Shown here in pieces: positions 12,435 through 24,250 of a stretch of 64,000 nucleotides of DNA (position 1 is its first letter; every line of letters starts with the position of its first letter). The stretch comes from Phytophthora quininea. Lineage: Eukaryota > Oomycota > Peronosporomycetes > Peronosporales > Peronosporaceae. A model generated the notes under the pieces. The model saw only the letters and a list, made by a program, of their open reading frames with translations. It had not been told where the DNA came from and did not search any database. The DNA lies in contig JAAVTG010001003.1 in NCBI GenBank assembly GCA_011947345.1, forward strand, positions 1,178,001 to 1,242,000, read 5' to 3'. Position numbers and translations under genes: made by a program.

Positions 12435-12580
12435 TTTAGACCGCTTTGTTGGTAGAATCGAATAGATGACGAACGCAATGAAGGACGAGAACAAGACGCA
12501 TCACCAACAAGGACTGACGTTTTCGGCGTCATATGGGTATCGTTTTGGGTACATTGCCCAAATCTGCACGCACGACGAAG

Positions 12581-15480
12581 ATGGCGGTCGTCCTTCGGCT
12601 GCTGTGTCTTGCCGCCGCTCTGGGGGCGTATCTGTGCTCCAGTGGCTTGCTGCGTCTTAACGAGGTGTTCTTCCAGTCGTCCGTGAGCTCATCCTCAGCT
12701 CTGGACGCCCAGGATACCCTGCATTATGACCCACAGCAACGTGAAGCAGCTTACGATCGCCTTGTCGTTGTGCTCATCGACGCCCTGAGGGCGGATATGG
12801 TGTTGGGTAGCTCTGCAATGCGAGATGGTGAAGCTGCAGCCAAGGATCAGCAGAGAAGGCCGAATTGAACGCTTATATGCCGTTCACTAGCGGTCTTGTG
12901 GCTTCTGGAACAGCGTTGGGCTACGTGGCTCATGCAAGCGTACCGACAGTGACGATGCCCAGATTAAAGGCTCTTGTGACGGGAAAAGCTCCTGCTTTTA
13001 TTGACATTTTAAAGAATTTCAACTCGGCGGCGTTAGGTGATGACAGCAACTTGGTTTCGCTGTTGGCAGCGAGTGGGAAGCGGATTGTGTTTTACGGTGA
13101 CGACACGTGGCTGAAATTATTCCCGGAGACATTTAAACGCTCGGATGGCACGTCGGGGTTTTATACCAGAGATACTGTGGAGGTGGATAACAATGTGACG
13201 AGGCATTTGAAGGAGGAGCTGGACCCGACCATGCAGAATGACAAGAGTGGGGATTGGGACGCATTGGTGTTGCATTACTTGGGATTGGATCACGTAGGGC
13301 ACTTGCGCGGACCGCGGTCGTCTATGATGAAGGATAAACTTCAAGAGATGGATGGTGTTGTGCAGCGTGTGGTGGAGTCGGTGCGTAAACAAGATGAACA
13401 ACGATTGAAGAACGACGAAACAGCAAAGCCGTCGTTGATTTTATTATGCAGCGATCATGGCATGTCTGAAGTGGGCAATCATGGCGGTGCCACACTAGAA
13501 GAGTCGTCCGCACTTTTAATGTTTATGCGTGGTGATGGCAAAGCACTCCAGTCGTTGTCAACAGTATCGTATCGTCAAAAGCGGAGTCAGGTGGATCTAG
13601 TGCCAACAATCTCTGCACTATTTGGTCTCCCCATCCCGCTATATAGTACAGGGTTGTTGCTGGATGATGTTGTTCGCGCTTCTTCCGAGCTAACTCTTAA
13701 GCAACGGTCGTATTATTTGCGTGAACTGTATCGGAACTTTGTTCAGCTTTACGAGTTGGCAATGATTAAATTCCACGCTTCTGACATGAAAAAATCGATG
13801 AACAGTACCGAGCACCGGTGCGTCAACTGCGAGAAACCCTTGAAGGGGGTGAAAGTGATGCCAATATCGAAGAGTTGGCAGCGACGATGCGTGAGGCTTG
13901 CCAGACATTGCAAACCAAGGTCGGCGAGAGCGATGGATCCGAGTATAACATTTCCGCAATATTTTCAGGGTTGGTACTTCTCTTTTCCAGCTGCGCTATT
14001 GTATTTTATACGAGAAAACGAGACCGACATGGCCTTAGTGCAACAAAGACGGCTGATACTCACGATTCACATAGCAACAACCCTATGGTCTTAGTCTTGG
14101 GGGTGGGAAGTGTTCTTCAGATTGCCAGTTTGTCATCAAGCTCGTCCATTGAAAACGAACATGCGACTGCGTTTTCATGGCAACCACTTTGCTGTTTGCA
14201 CTGGGGTTGCATCTGTTACGGCAGCAGAAATTACCCTCCAGCGCCTCATCTACAAATGGGGGACTCATTTCTGTTGGTTCTTTGCTGATTCTGACACGCA
14301 TGCTGCGCTCCCGTAACCAAGTCATTAACTTCTGGCGTTTGAATGGACTTTACGTGGATGCTAGCTTACCAGGAAATGAGTTTGCTACGGATGATTCTGT
14401 TTCAATCCTTTCCACTGGCGCTGTATTTCCTCAAAGTATCCTGTCGACGGGTATCTGTGTAGTCTCAATCACGGGTATTGCATTGTGGAAAGTTGTTCAT
14501 TCCGTTTTGAAGTTATCCAAGCCGGAGAAAGTTACGGCTCTCTGTAGCTGCCTGGTCTTCGTGGTTGCGATGGTGGCAAATTGTCAAATCAAGTCACTCG
14601 ACCAGTCTGCTTCGGAAGTCAACGTTGAGACGCCTTGGTTAGCGCTGGATGCTGACGCCAGCGCACGTGTCGTGTATGGGGGTGCAATTTGTCTGGCAAC
14701 TGTGATATTACTTGCAAAGCGTGGACTTCGTATATTGCTAGCCGAGATGATCGTGTGGCTGCTAGTTGTGCTGCTACAACGCGAGAACAATCTTCAGACC
14801 CTTTGCTTTTTGTCTCTGCAGATGGAGGTAGTCGCAAGGTTACTGAAGTGCAAAGAGGCTGCTTCGCTACGTCAGAGTGGAGCAATTATCGGAGGGCTTG
14901 CAGTTTGGCTATCGCAAACCGCCTTTTCGCGCTGGGCAACTCCCACTTGGTGACCACCATCGACATCAGCCAATCTTACCATGGTTTGTCGTCGTACTCA
15001 CAGGGGTTGGTTGGAGCGCTTACATTTGTGAGCGTATATTCCGGGCCGTTGGTGTGCTTCGTGAACCTTTTCCAGTGGTTAGATTATGTATCTTCGGTCC
15101 AACCTACGATGTCGTTGTCGCTGTCTCCGTTGGAGGCAAGGCAATCCGCAAGCCTTGCAATCTTCGCGTACCAGACTCTTCGCTTCACTGTCTACACGTA
15201 CGTGTTGCGGAAATTTTTCTTTTCTTCGGCCTTGCAATTCACCCCCTTTGTGTTGGTGCAGCATTGTCGTGTACTTTATGCGATTTCACCTATTCATCTG
15301 GAGTGTCTTCGCTCCAAAGGTACGTCTGAGATGGCGTTTCCATTGGCTTGGTTTTCGTAGCATAACTTTTCTTGCTTGTATCTGTAGATGCTGTACGAAG
15401 TCGCCCACCTTGCCGTGTCTCTTGTGGTCGTAAGCATGTTGACCGTCTCCGTCACCGAACCGCCACACCACAAACAATAG
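12581..15480 (+). CDS. PIGG: GPI ethanolamine phosphate transferase 2 (PIG-G/GPI7)
   Basis: This ER membrane enzyme adds ethanolamine phosphate to the second mannose of the GPI anchor. The N-terminal alkaline-phosphatase-like domain shows VVVLIDALRADMV (metal site), PTVTMPRLKALVTG, FYGDDTWLKLFP, VDNNVTRHL, HYLGLDHVGHLRGP and CSDHGMSEVGNHG. The GLDH and NNVTRHL pattern points to PIG-G rather than PIG-O or PIG-N. A multi-pass C-terminal region follows. Exons are 12581-15197, 15262-15319 and 15388-15480. Four one-base breaks need repair: near 12,843, at A6 13789-13794, at T4 14172-14175 and at T4 14924-14927. With them added, the coding length is exactly in phase (about 923 residues). Confidence 0.88.
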
Positions 15481-15850
15481 ACTAGAGTTCATGTCCTGCG
15501 AGGTAGTAGAAATTTTAATCGCTGATGCTGGTCATCAAAAACTACGACAGGAACCAGCACTTGCATCAATCGCATCAGAACACAACAAAACTCGAGCCAA
15601 CTTCGTGAACCAAGAAAAAGAGAGAAATATTCAACTACTTTAGCACCGTCGCTCGCATTCAGCAGCTTCTTCCTAACAAGACGCCAACATCAAAGACTCC
15701 AGGCCTCCTCTCTTAGCTCCTTCTTTTCCTCAAAAATATAGAAAATAGGCAAACGCGACTTGCATGCCGAAGCTACCAAGCTCCGAAGCTCCGGAGCTTC
15801 CGATCGTCTCCCCTGCGCGACAGGGTCCAGTCTGGGCAGACAGCAGACAC
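15481..15850. other. Convergent 3' flanks of PIG-G and eIF5A
   Basis: 370 bases between two convergent stops. A/T-rich stretches near 15,610-15,640 and 15,720-15,750 (for example aaaaatatagaaaatag) probably belong to 3' untranslated regions. No open frame, RNA gene or repeat is convincing here. Confidence 0.5.
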
Positions 15851-16338
15851 TTAGGCGCCCAGGTCCTCCTTCTTGGCGATGATCTGCTCCGTGCCGCAGG
15901 CCTTGAGCACCGTCAGCACCAGCTGCTTGCCGTCGTCAAAGTCGGCGCGGATTTCGTCCGCGAAGGTCTCCGGAAAGTCGGCAGCTTGATGTCCTCGCGG
16001 GTCTCGCCGGCGTCGTCCATGAGCGAGCAGAAGTCGTCGTCCGTAATGTCCAGCAGCGTGTACTCGGCGCGGGACACGAAGGGCACCGACGTGGTGTGCG
16101 TGGAGGGCACAATGTCCTCGTACTTCTTGTTGGTGAAGATGTCCAGAGCCGTGAAGTTGCACTTGGCGTGGCCGTGCTTGCCCGTCTTGGAGGTGGACAC
16201 GCTCACGACCTTGCAGGGGTGGCCCTTGATCATGATGAAGCCGCCCTTGCGGATCTGGCCGGCCTCGGACGGGTACGTCTCGGAGGCACCGGCGTCGGTC
16301 GAGTGGAACTCGAAATCGTGCTCCTCGTGCTCAGCCAT
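15851..16338 (-). CDS. EIF5A: Translation factor eIF5A
   Basis: The protein of 162 residues begins MAEHEEHDFEFHSTDAGASE. It contains the hypusine loop STSKTGKHGHAK, in which the Lys of TGKHGHAK is the modified residue, and LDIFTNKKYEDIVPSTH. The factor relieves ribosome stalling and needs hypusine. The frame breaks near 15,972 (RC ttccgg). One extra C gives LPTFPETFADEIRADFDDG and a normal ending. Upstream of the ATG, on the minus strand, a branch-point-like CTAAC, a pyrimidine tract and CAG (about 16,370-16,395) look like the 3' end of an intron in the 5' untranslated region. Confidence 0.93.
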
Positions 16339-17456
16339 TGCAAAAAATGTGGGTGGGGAAAAGAAAAACCTGAGTAGAAAGAAAAGCAATAAGTTAGACA
16401 AGTCCCGCATTTGCAAAAAGCATGCGCTGGTGGTGCCTGTGCGGGGCTGATCGACGTCAAGCGACTGTTGCTGCACTGCTGGAGCCTGACAACTGTTGCT
16501 GAGCCCATGCACCACCGAGCACACGAAGGGGAGCTGGGAGGAAAGCGCGCTCGTACCTTGGGAGGGGAAACTCAACTGGCGATCCAAAAACTGGGACTGC
16601 CGTGGCCAATTATCTCGGCCGAGCCACACAAAAGCGACCAGCTGGCGCTGGCCAATCACAGACGGGTTCATTTCGTCTTTTAAGCGCGCTTGTCCATCCC
16701 AAGCGCGCTTAAGATAAGGGCGGCATTGTTTCTCACAGCTGGGGAGCGCACCACCGGCGGAGTCTGGTGGTGCAGGCAGCATGGGACCGAGCTGCAACAG
16801 GAGAACGGTGCGGATGCAGAAGAAGAGAGAGGCAGGCGGAGAGCAGCAGCCATCCGCCGCGGTGGCACCGCTGCTTGGGGGAGAATAGACACGTTGACAT
16901 CCTTCAACTTGTACCGCGGATACTGGTACACGCTCAAGGGAAACTAGCTTAGCAACTTGACCTGCCGCGTCGATCAATAACGCCCACCGAGAACGCTGTT
17001 TTCCTGAGCATGGCGGCCCTGAGCAGGATAGCGTCATTGTGTCGGTCGCTGGCAAGAACGACGCCAGCTGGAGCTAGCTGAGCTCGTCTCACTTCCGGTG
17101 GTCGAATACATGCTTTGACTCGGATGACATCGCGTTGGTCGCAGCCAACGCAGCGATCAAGACGCTCTGGTAGATTAGATTCGTGGAGTTGATTGCAGCA
17201 AGACAGCACCAGTGTGGAAAGCTGGAGATGCCATGTGAGTTTCTCCCAAAAACAGTACTAGCCTGCTGTAAAACCCCGAAACAAGTACAACTGGTTTTGA
17301 GTTTAGTACTTGTTTCGGGTTTTGACAGCTGGCTAGTACTGGTTTTGAGAAAACTCTCAATACTGTGGCAGTAGCCTGTCACAATCCCATGCACATTGGC
17401 GCCACCATCTGCTGACGCACAATCAGATTCTCCCCTTCAAGAACAGCGCGATCACC
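16339..17456. promoter_or_regulatory. Divergent promoter region between eIF5A and ADF/cofilin
   Basis: 1.1 kb separates two highly expressed housekeeping genes that are transcribed apart. The eIF5A side probably contains a 5' untranslated exon and intron. CCAAT-like ggccaat occurs near 16,600 and 16,650. Several open frames cross the region on both strands, but none resembles a protein family. A 113-bp inverted repeat lies close to the cofilin start and is listed separately. Confidence 0.5.
17241..17353. repeat. Long imperfect inverted repeat (hairpin)
   Basis: The left arm (17241-17288) and right arm (17306-17353) are reverse complements over about 48 bases with only a few mismatches or one-base gaps, around a 17-base spacer. 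The innermost part is nearly perfect (ccgaaacaagtac against gtacttgtttcgg). Looser complementarity may extend outward. It lies 100-215 bp before the cofilin start. It could be a miniature inverted-repeat element or a structured 5' leader; the sequence does not decide. Confidence 0.8.
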
Positions 17457-17953
17457 ATGGCGGAGCCCACATGAAGACAGCCGGCGTAGCCAAGTACATC
17501 CGCCACCAGGATGACGTGCCTGCCAACGCCATCGCCCCCACGGACGAGGTGGTGGCCGAGTTCAAGCAGCTCAAGATGCGCCGCAAGTACCGCTTCGTGC
17601 TGTTCCGCATCGACGCCGCCCACGTGGTCGTGGACTCGACGGCGCCGCCCAGCGCCACATTCAAGGACTTTGAGGCGGCGCTGCCCGACGACGACTGCCG
17701 CTACGCCGTGTACGACCACGAGTACCAGACGGCGGACGGTCGCAAGGCCAGCAAGCTCTTCTTCGTGTCGTGGATCCCGCAGAACTCGCACCCAGGCTTC
17801 AAGATGGCCTACACGCACGCCAAGAGTGCCGTGCGCGCTGTTTGCGACGGCTGCTTCGACGTCAGCGCTGTCATCAAGAGCGAGGTGGCGCAGGGCATGG
17901 ACGTCTCGTCTGGCGATGCGTCGGACTCGGACAGCGAGTTCGAGGACGACTGA
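17457..17953 (+). CDS. ADF/cofilin family actin-depolymerising factor
   Basis: A single exon ends in an acidic tail SDSDSEFEDD. The core reads DEVVAEFKQLKMRRKYRFVLF, YAVYDHEYQ and KLFFVSWIPQNSHPGFKMAY, the ADF-homology fold that binds and severs actin. An in-frame ATG lies at 17471. The ATG with the strong context caccATGG is 17457, but it reads out of frame and stops after five codons. Adding one C to CCC at 17466-17468 joins it in frame (165 residues), matching the error pattern seen elsewhere. Start is therefore inferred; family is clear. Confidence 0.88.
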
Positions 17954-18054
17954 AAGGTGCCGGATATTTGTACGGTGATTGCTATTGTAATCAGGTTGCA
18001 ACAAAGTGCTCTTTTTCTCGATGCAGGTTGACATGTTTACTATTGTTATTGCTG

Positions 18055-20014
18055 TTAGGTGAAGTCTCGGTTGGGGAAAAGCTTGGGAGCAATGAGTGTC
18101 CATGAGAAAAGCGCTATGGTGACCCACTGCGCAACGATCTTCACCCACATGGAGACGCTACCGATCGACCTGATGCAAAGCAACAATGTACAGGATGGTT
18201 AAATAGACTGCAGGATTGCTGCAGGGGTAAGTTTGCGACGCACCCGTCAGCAGAGTCCCAGTCTGTGAGCACCATGGCCATGTACAGCCCAGCAAGACAC
18301 ATCATGATGTAGAATTGCCACGGCTCGTGCACGAGTTCCCTGGAAATTGCTGGGGGCTCGACGGCAACTCCGGCGGTTGTTTCTTCTGTGCGCTGTGGCG
18401 ATGACTCCTGGACGTCCACCACAACAACGCCTGAAAAGTGGTTATTGCTGCTTGGTGTTTGGGGCACAGGCATGGCTCTGCGTGGTGGTTGTCCTCGTCG
18501 AACAAGCAATTTAGTGGCGGCGCTTGACGTTCGCCAGCTCGTCCAGGTCATTGCAAACGACCCGATCAGAGCGTTGGCAAGCATGCTGGTGGTGTTTCCG
18601 GACTCTTTGTTATCGGATGGATGAGTTTGCACGCTGTGTCCAAGCTCGCAAGACTTGTTGGGGTTGCTGACCAGCGCCTGCCAGCACATGAGCACTAAAT
18701 ATGCCGATATAGCGCACGGCGGTAGCAAGCCAACATCAAGCCACTTGGACACTGCAAACAGTCAAATTAGTCAGGGTAAACATCCATGTCTCGAAGAATG
18801 GCAAGCAATGAAATGGACGTACCGCACGCTGCGATCAAGACGAACACGACAGCCACCGTGATTGTTGTAAATGTCATTCCGAGAGTGCATTCGCCGAATT
18901 GAATGTACTGCACGGCAACCGATTAGACTTAAGGAAATGTTCCACTACGAAACATATCAACACACCAAATAAGCTGTCCCGACGCCAACAGCGATAAGTG
19001 CAGTCGTGCACACGCCCAAGAATGCGGCTTTCCTGCAAATTACAAGCACCACCAGAGGCCACTTTAGTGCCAAACAAAACTTTCGATCATATTAGTACCT
19101 ACCATAAGAAAACGCTGCCAGTGCATGGCTCCCTGCCCACATCGCCTTGAGATTCGACCTTCTCGGCGAACTCGATCCGGTCAAGCAACGTGTCACGCAC
19201 TTGGTCTAGTAAAATGCAAACAAGTTGCGTCATAAATATCGTGCGCGAGAAAAATGGGAAATAAGACGTGGCTGTACATGCTACGCTGACGATGGAGAAG
19301 ATCTGAAAAAGGATGAAGAACCCGGATGCGACTCTCGTGAAGGATACAAAACCATCAAAGAACGCTGCAAACAAAGCAATTAGTAAAGATCGACGGTCTT
19401 TGCAATAATTGCAACGAAAGAACACACAGATAGGGATGTAGAACGATCCGATGAGCAAGGCAACCAGCACTGGAAGCTCGATAAAAACGAGGAGAGGGAT
19501 GGCCTTCGCTCGAGGCTGCACCCAACCAAATCGACTGAGCAGCGCCCGAATCAAAAGAAGATCGAGATGCTGAAGCTGGCGCGGAAGATCATCTGGTTGC
19601 CTCTGCACGTCGCATTCTTGGATCGGTCGCAGTCATCGAATGTGCCGAAAGTAGATAAAGTGTCTGGGATAGCAACGCGGTTGTTAGTGTTGTCACTCAT
19701 TCAATCAATAGCTGGTGAGGCCACGAACCCTCGCCAATAGTCCTGAACAGCGTCGCGAAGATGGCGTTGCCGAAGAACAGCACGATGTACAGGCCTCGCA
19801 GCCAATTGATCTCAAAGTTGAGGTTGCACCAAACAGGAGCCTTCAACGAGGAGCTGCCCATGGCCAAGCTGCCCGTCAACGGCAAGTTCAATCCAGAAGT
19901 GACGTTCTTACCTCGACGAGAGCACCGTGGTGTCCACATTCGGACAAATATAGTGATGGCAATGCTCTCTTCGCGACCTTTCAGTATTAGATCGTAGAGG
20001 TATTTTCTCTCCAT
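18055..20014 (-). CDS. SERINC/TMS1 family multi-pass membrane protein
   Basis: At least six short exons read on the minus strand. Hydrophobic helices include GLYIVLFFGNAIFATLF, the SERINC-like GSFYIP followed by FFDGFVSFTRVASGFFILFQ, CTLGMTFTTITVAVVF, VGLLPPCAISAYLVLMCW and WQFYIMMCLAGLYMAMVLTDW. The last exon (18055-18169) ends with MWVKIVAQWVTIALFSW and APKLFPNRDFT, as in the family. SERINC proteins act as lipid scramblases and alter membrane phosphatidylserine; the old role in serine incorporation is doubtful. A stop breaks the frame at AAAA 19553-19556 (minus-strand TTTT); one added base repairs it. The start may be 19861 (MGSSSLK) instead of 20014. Confidence 0.85.
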
Positions 20015-20151
20015 AATATAATATATAGCGCAATCTTAAGCATCCGCAATACTATTCAACTCAAGTGATCAGTGCTTTAAAGACAGCACCTTTAAATTCG
20101 AACTGGCGCCACACACTCGCCTACACAGTCGGGGGAAGCACCAACAAGCTG

Positions 20152-20211
20152 GTAAGTGATGTCGTCCAAGTTCGGGGGCAGCAGTACCTCCACCTAACAA
20201 GCTCCATGCAG
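20152..20211 (+). other. Probable 5' UTR intron of the FAR1-like gene
   Basis: A gtaagt donor at 20152, a branch-point-like cctaac near 20,193 and a gcag acceptor ending at 20211 define a 60-bp intron seven bases before the ATG at 20219. The size matches other introns in the window. No coding meaning. Confidence 0.6.
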
Positions 20212-20218
20212 GTCGTCC

Positions 20219-23200
20219 ATGGACTCGAAGCGGCCGCGGTCTCCGTCCACGGAGACGGAGCTGACGGCGCCGTCTCCCAAGCGTATCACCACCGAAGACG
20301 CAGACCAAGACGCGCTAGTAGAAGCCCCAGCAGCCTCCCCAGAAGAGGCTACTGCCACTCAACTCGACCTTGTGGCGTCGTTGGACGATACTCAGCCCAC
20401 TCAGGAGGGTGCTATAGTTCCGACAGGGAAGCTGGTGCTAGCACCAGCATTCCAGCCTATTCATACATCCTGGGAAGCCTTCGATGAAGCACTCAAAGCC
20501 TATGCTAGAGCCACCTACCAGCTCTATGTCATTCGCTCGACGACGTCCGTAAAACGTCGCAATTTAAAGATTCGGGAGACTGCATCCAGCTCCAGTCGAA
20601 ATGGAGAAGTGGAGGAAGCTGCAGGAGAGATAGAGACAACAGAGCGGACGCTGATTCCGGAGAGATTCCAATGGTATTCCAAGTCTTTGAAGTGCACGCA
20701 CGGCTGGAAGGACCGCCATCGAGGCACAGGGAAACGGGGCTCTGGAGTCGTGAGGTCCACGAGTTGTCCGGCCAAGATGTGTGTGACTTTGCAGCGGCGA
20801 GGGCCGGACAAGATGACTGGCAAGTGGTGGTGACCAAACACGTGCGGACCCACAATCACCAGTTGTCCAAAGAGCTGTATCTGTACTACTCGGAGAATCG
20901 ACGGATCTATGATCCAGAGCTGCTGGCAGTTGGACAGTCTGCGGCGGAGAACACAGTCATTGATTTGAGTAGCGAAGGAGACGTGCCCCAACTCACGTCG
21001 CTGATTGACCAGGCTACCCAGAGAGCTGGTATTCAGCATATCCTTACGACTGCGGAGAGCGAGCAAGCCCTTTCCACTCCTTCGTTCGTTGTAGCACCCA
21101 ATGCTGCTGCTTCCGGTGATGTATCGGCAAACCGAAACAATAACGAACTGGTGGCATTGTCCGAGACGAGCAGCGGCAACTTTGTGATCCGCCCTCGGTC
21201 GTTGACGGGGACGCCACTGGCTTCCATGCCTTCACCGAGTGCTATGGTCTTAGCTGCAGGGTCAGTTCCGTCGCAGGCCATGGAAGACGGCAGCTTTCGG
21301 GTGCCCCGAGTATCGGTCAAGTCGCATGTATCCTGGGATGCCTTTCACAACTATGTAACCGAGTATGCATTCGATACTGGCCAAGTTTTCCGGACTCGAT
21401 CGACGGTGTCCGTTGCTTCAAGGAACGCCAAGATATTAGCTTCTGCTGCAAGGGCTGGAGAGGACTCTCATGAGGTCGCAAGCTATGCAAGTTACTCAGC
21501 TTCGTCTCCAACTGCGCGCCTGATTCCTGAGGAATTCAAGTGGTATTCGAAGCTGTTAATTTGTACGTACGGCTGGAAGCGCAGGGTCAGAAACGGAGCT
21601 TATGACGGGGAAAACGGAGACGGCGATCCATGTCCTGCCATGCTGCTTTCCCGAATGGAGCGCAACGTGGATGGAGCATGGCGTGTTGTCATTAATCGAC
21701 AGGTGCAGGAACACAATCACCGATTGAATGGAACGGTGGAGGAGACAAGCGCTGACAACACCCAAGAACCTTCCGAGTCTGCTACGGTTCCCACACTGAT
21801 AGCAACTTCGTCACCAGGCGAGTCAGCTCCAGCACCTGCCAGCGGTAGTGACGGTGGCACGTCGTTTCTTCAGCCTGATGGGCCGATACCGGAACCAAAT
21901 GTTGAAGAACCACCCCCACCACCCGCAGATCAGCAGCGTGAAGTTGTCGTGCGTGTTCCCAGGCTCCAATCTGTGTTCGCTTCGTGGGATGATTTCCATG
22001 CCAGCCTCAAGGCGTACTCTGACTCGACTTTCCAGCTTTACCGTACAAGAACGACAAGCTCAGCAAAAGGGAGGAACCAAAAGATTGCCGAAATGAGGCG
22101 AGCCGCCGAGAACGGAGAGAATGCTACCGGATTAGCGGCAGCACACATGATTCCTGAGTCTTGGAGATGGTACTCTAAAACCCTCACGTGTACGCATGGC
22201 TGGAAAGAGCGGCACCGCGGCACAGGAAAGCGCACAGCGCATGTTGTGCGCTCAACAGCATGTCCGGTGAAAATTTGTGCTACAGTACAATATGTGAATG
22301 CACCATCGTCTAGGCTGAGGAACGCTGATGGACAGTCCAGTGAGGCTAGTGACACTTCTGCTACCGCTGAAGGCAATGGTTCAGACAGCCACTGGCAAGT
22401 GGTTGTGACAAAGCACATCGTGGACCACAACCATAATTTGTCGAGAGAGCTATATCAGCACTATTGCGAGAACCGCCGGATCTACGACTCAGAGTTGCTT
22501 GCAATCGACTCGTCAAATGAGGCGGCTGTCATTCGACGAAGAGTGTATCGTAGCACTGCTGGGGAAAATACTGCAGTGAGTGATGCGACAACGTTGAATG
22601 GCCATTCATATGATGGTTCTAGGGCATTGGCTATTTCCACTCAGATTGAAGCTGGACTAGCAGAAGCCGTGAACCGTGCCCAGCTATTTGGAAATCCTGG
22701 CGGCAATCAACCAGGCGAAATCGTCTCAAGTGGTGAGAATGTTGCTCAGCGTATTGCAGCAAGCGTCGTGACTTCACTTGGTACAGCGCAACAAGCGGTG
22801 CCTTCTGTTGTGTTGCTTCCATATAGTGGTGCTGCCACCTATTTACCGGGCCAGCAACCTCAAAATCAGCAGCAACAGCAGCAAGAAGCGCTTATTCAAG
22901 CAGCATTTGCGAGTAATACCACTGGGAACGCTAGACCCGGCGCATCGGGAGGTGAAGGGGTGGCCACGTTGGCAGCAGTTGCCGCACCTGGGTTGACCCC
23001 TGGGAATATTTTACTGCTCAACAATCCTGGGTCAAACGCAATTCCTCAGGCGGGTACCAATGTGATTTCGATTTCATGTCGAGTTCATGGACCTTCGGCA
23101 TCGACAAACTCCGAGAGTGGATCTGGACCGAGTTTGACGGGTCACGAGGGAACTGACGGGGCCGATGCTGGAAGTGGCCAAACTTCTCAATGCACCTGCT

Positions 23201-24183
23201 TTCGTATTGCAGGCGGCGGCAACTACGTTACGATTGTCCCCGCTAATGAGCCGTCCAGTGCAGAAAGCAGCTTCGATGCAGACGATGCGAATGTGCTGTA
23301 CACAGAGGACATCGAGGATGGGGTTTGGCATCCCACATCAGGTCCCGTCGAGATTGAACAGGTTACTACAGACACTGGGGAATCGTTGTGGCGTGTGCCA
23401 CCCATTCCACGACAGTATCCGACATGGGAAGCGTTTCACAAGTACTTGGATGCGTATTCTGCCGCTACCTTCCAGTTGTACCGCGTTCGTACGACGTATT
23501 CGGTTCGCGCGCGCAATGTTCGTCTTCGCCAGTTAGCCGCAAGCCGCGGACTGATTGTTCGTAATGGCGTCGAAGAAGATGCTACGGCTGACGCGACCAA
23601 TGCAGACCAAGTGGAGACTCAAGGAATATCGCGAGCTCATCTAGTACCTGAACGCTTTGAGTGGTATTCCAAGACGTTCTTGTGTACGCATGGCTGGAAG
23701 CGCCGCAGTCGTGGCAGTGGCCAGCGCGTAAGTCACAATTCTCGAGCCACCGAGTGTCCTGCCAAGGTGTGTGCTACCCTCCAGCGCAGCGGTGCTAACC
23801 GATGGAGCGTCATTGTCACGAAGCATGTGACTGAGCATAACCACCAACTCTCAGAGGAACTGTATCAGCAATATTGTGAGGTTCGACGAGTACGGGATCC
23901 AGAGCTACTAACGCAAGCTGAGCAGCTTTGGCGCCGCGGAGGCTCACGGCGCCAAGTATTTAAACTCCTCCAAGAACAATCTTCGAACCAAGTTATCCTG
24001 ATGAAGGATGTTCACAACCTCGTCTCAAAGTGGCAAGCACAAGAACGACGCCCAACGCAAGCTCAGCTGCAGGCGGCTCAGATGGAACCACAACAAGTCG
24101 AGGATGGGGAGAGGAGGGTAAACAGCCAGAGCCACATTCGTCATCGGTCGTTTCTGCAGAGCATGGTGATGCAGGTTGGTTAG
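20219..24183 (+). CDS. Large protein with four tandem FAR1/WRKY-GCM1-like zinc DNA-binding domains
   Basis: One exon of about 1,321 residues. A module of about 120-170 residues recurs four times (about 20,450-20,930; 21,300-21,735; 21,950-22,505; 23,390-23,910). Each has W-x2-F, a QLY-R-TT-S-RN segment, a PE-x-F/W-x-WYSK-x-L-x-C-T-H/Y-GWK segment, then CP, and finally W-x-V-x2-TKH or equivalent leading to an HNH pair. This resembles the C2HH zinc fold of FAR1 and WRKY-GCM1 domains. Copy 2 is divergent (CTYGW, no third Cys). Linkers are Ser/Ala/Gln-rich. No transposase core is present. One frame break near 20,815-20,830 needs one extra base. DNA binding is inferred; targets are unknown. Confidence 0.72.
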
Positions 24184-24250
24184 GCTAACGGAAACCCACG
24201 ACTGTGAACAGGCACTACATTTTTGACCAGGCCCCCTCGGCCTTGTTGGA

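Noticed and set aside
15913..17055. Long minus-strand frame of 380 codons that includes eIF5A
   Set aside because: Only the part after the ATG at 16338 matches eIF5A. The upstream 240 codons run through the presumed leader, intron and promoter and match nothing.
17241..17353. tRNA gene or bacterial-type terminator at the inverted repeat
   Set aside because: The arms are far longer than a terminator stem, no T-tract follows, and no cloverleaf or A/B box is present.
17457..17474. Five-codon upstream reading frame at the cofilin start
   Set aside because: One C added to CCC makes it the true in-frame start, consistent with the general error pattern; a regulatory uORF is less likely.
20219..24183. 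FAR1-like gene as part of a MULE transposon
   Set aside because: No transposase core, terminal inverted repeats or target-site duplications are visible around it, so it is treated as a host gene.
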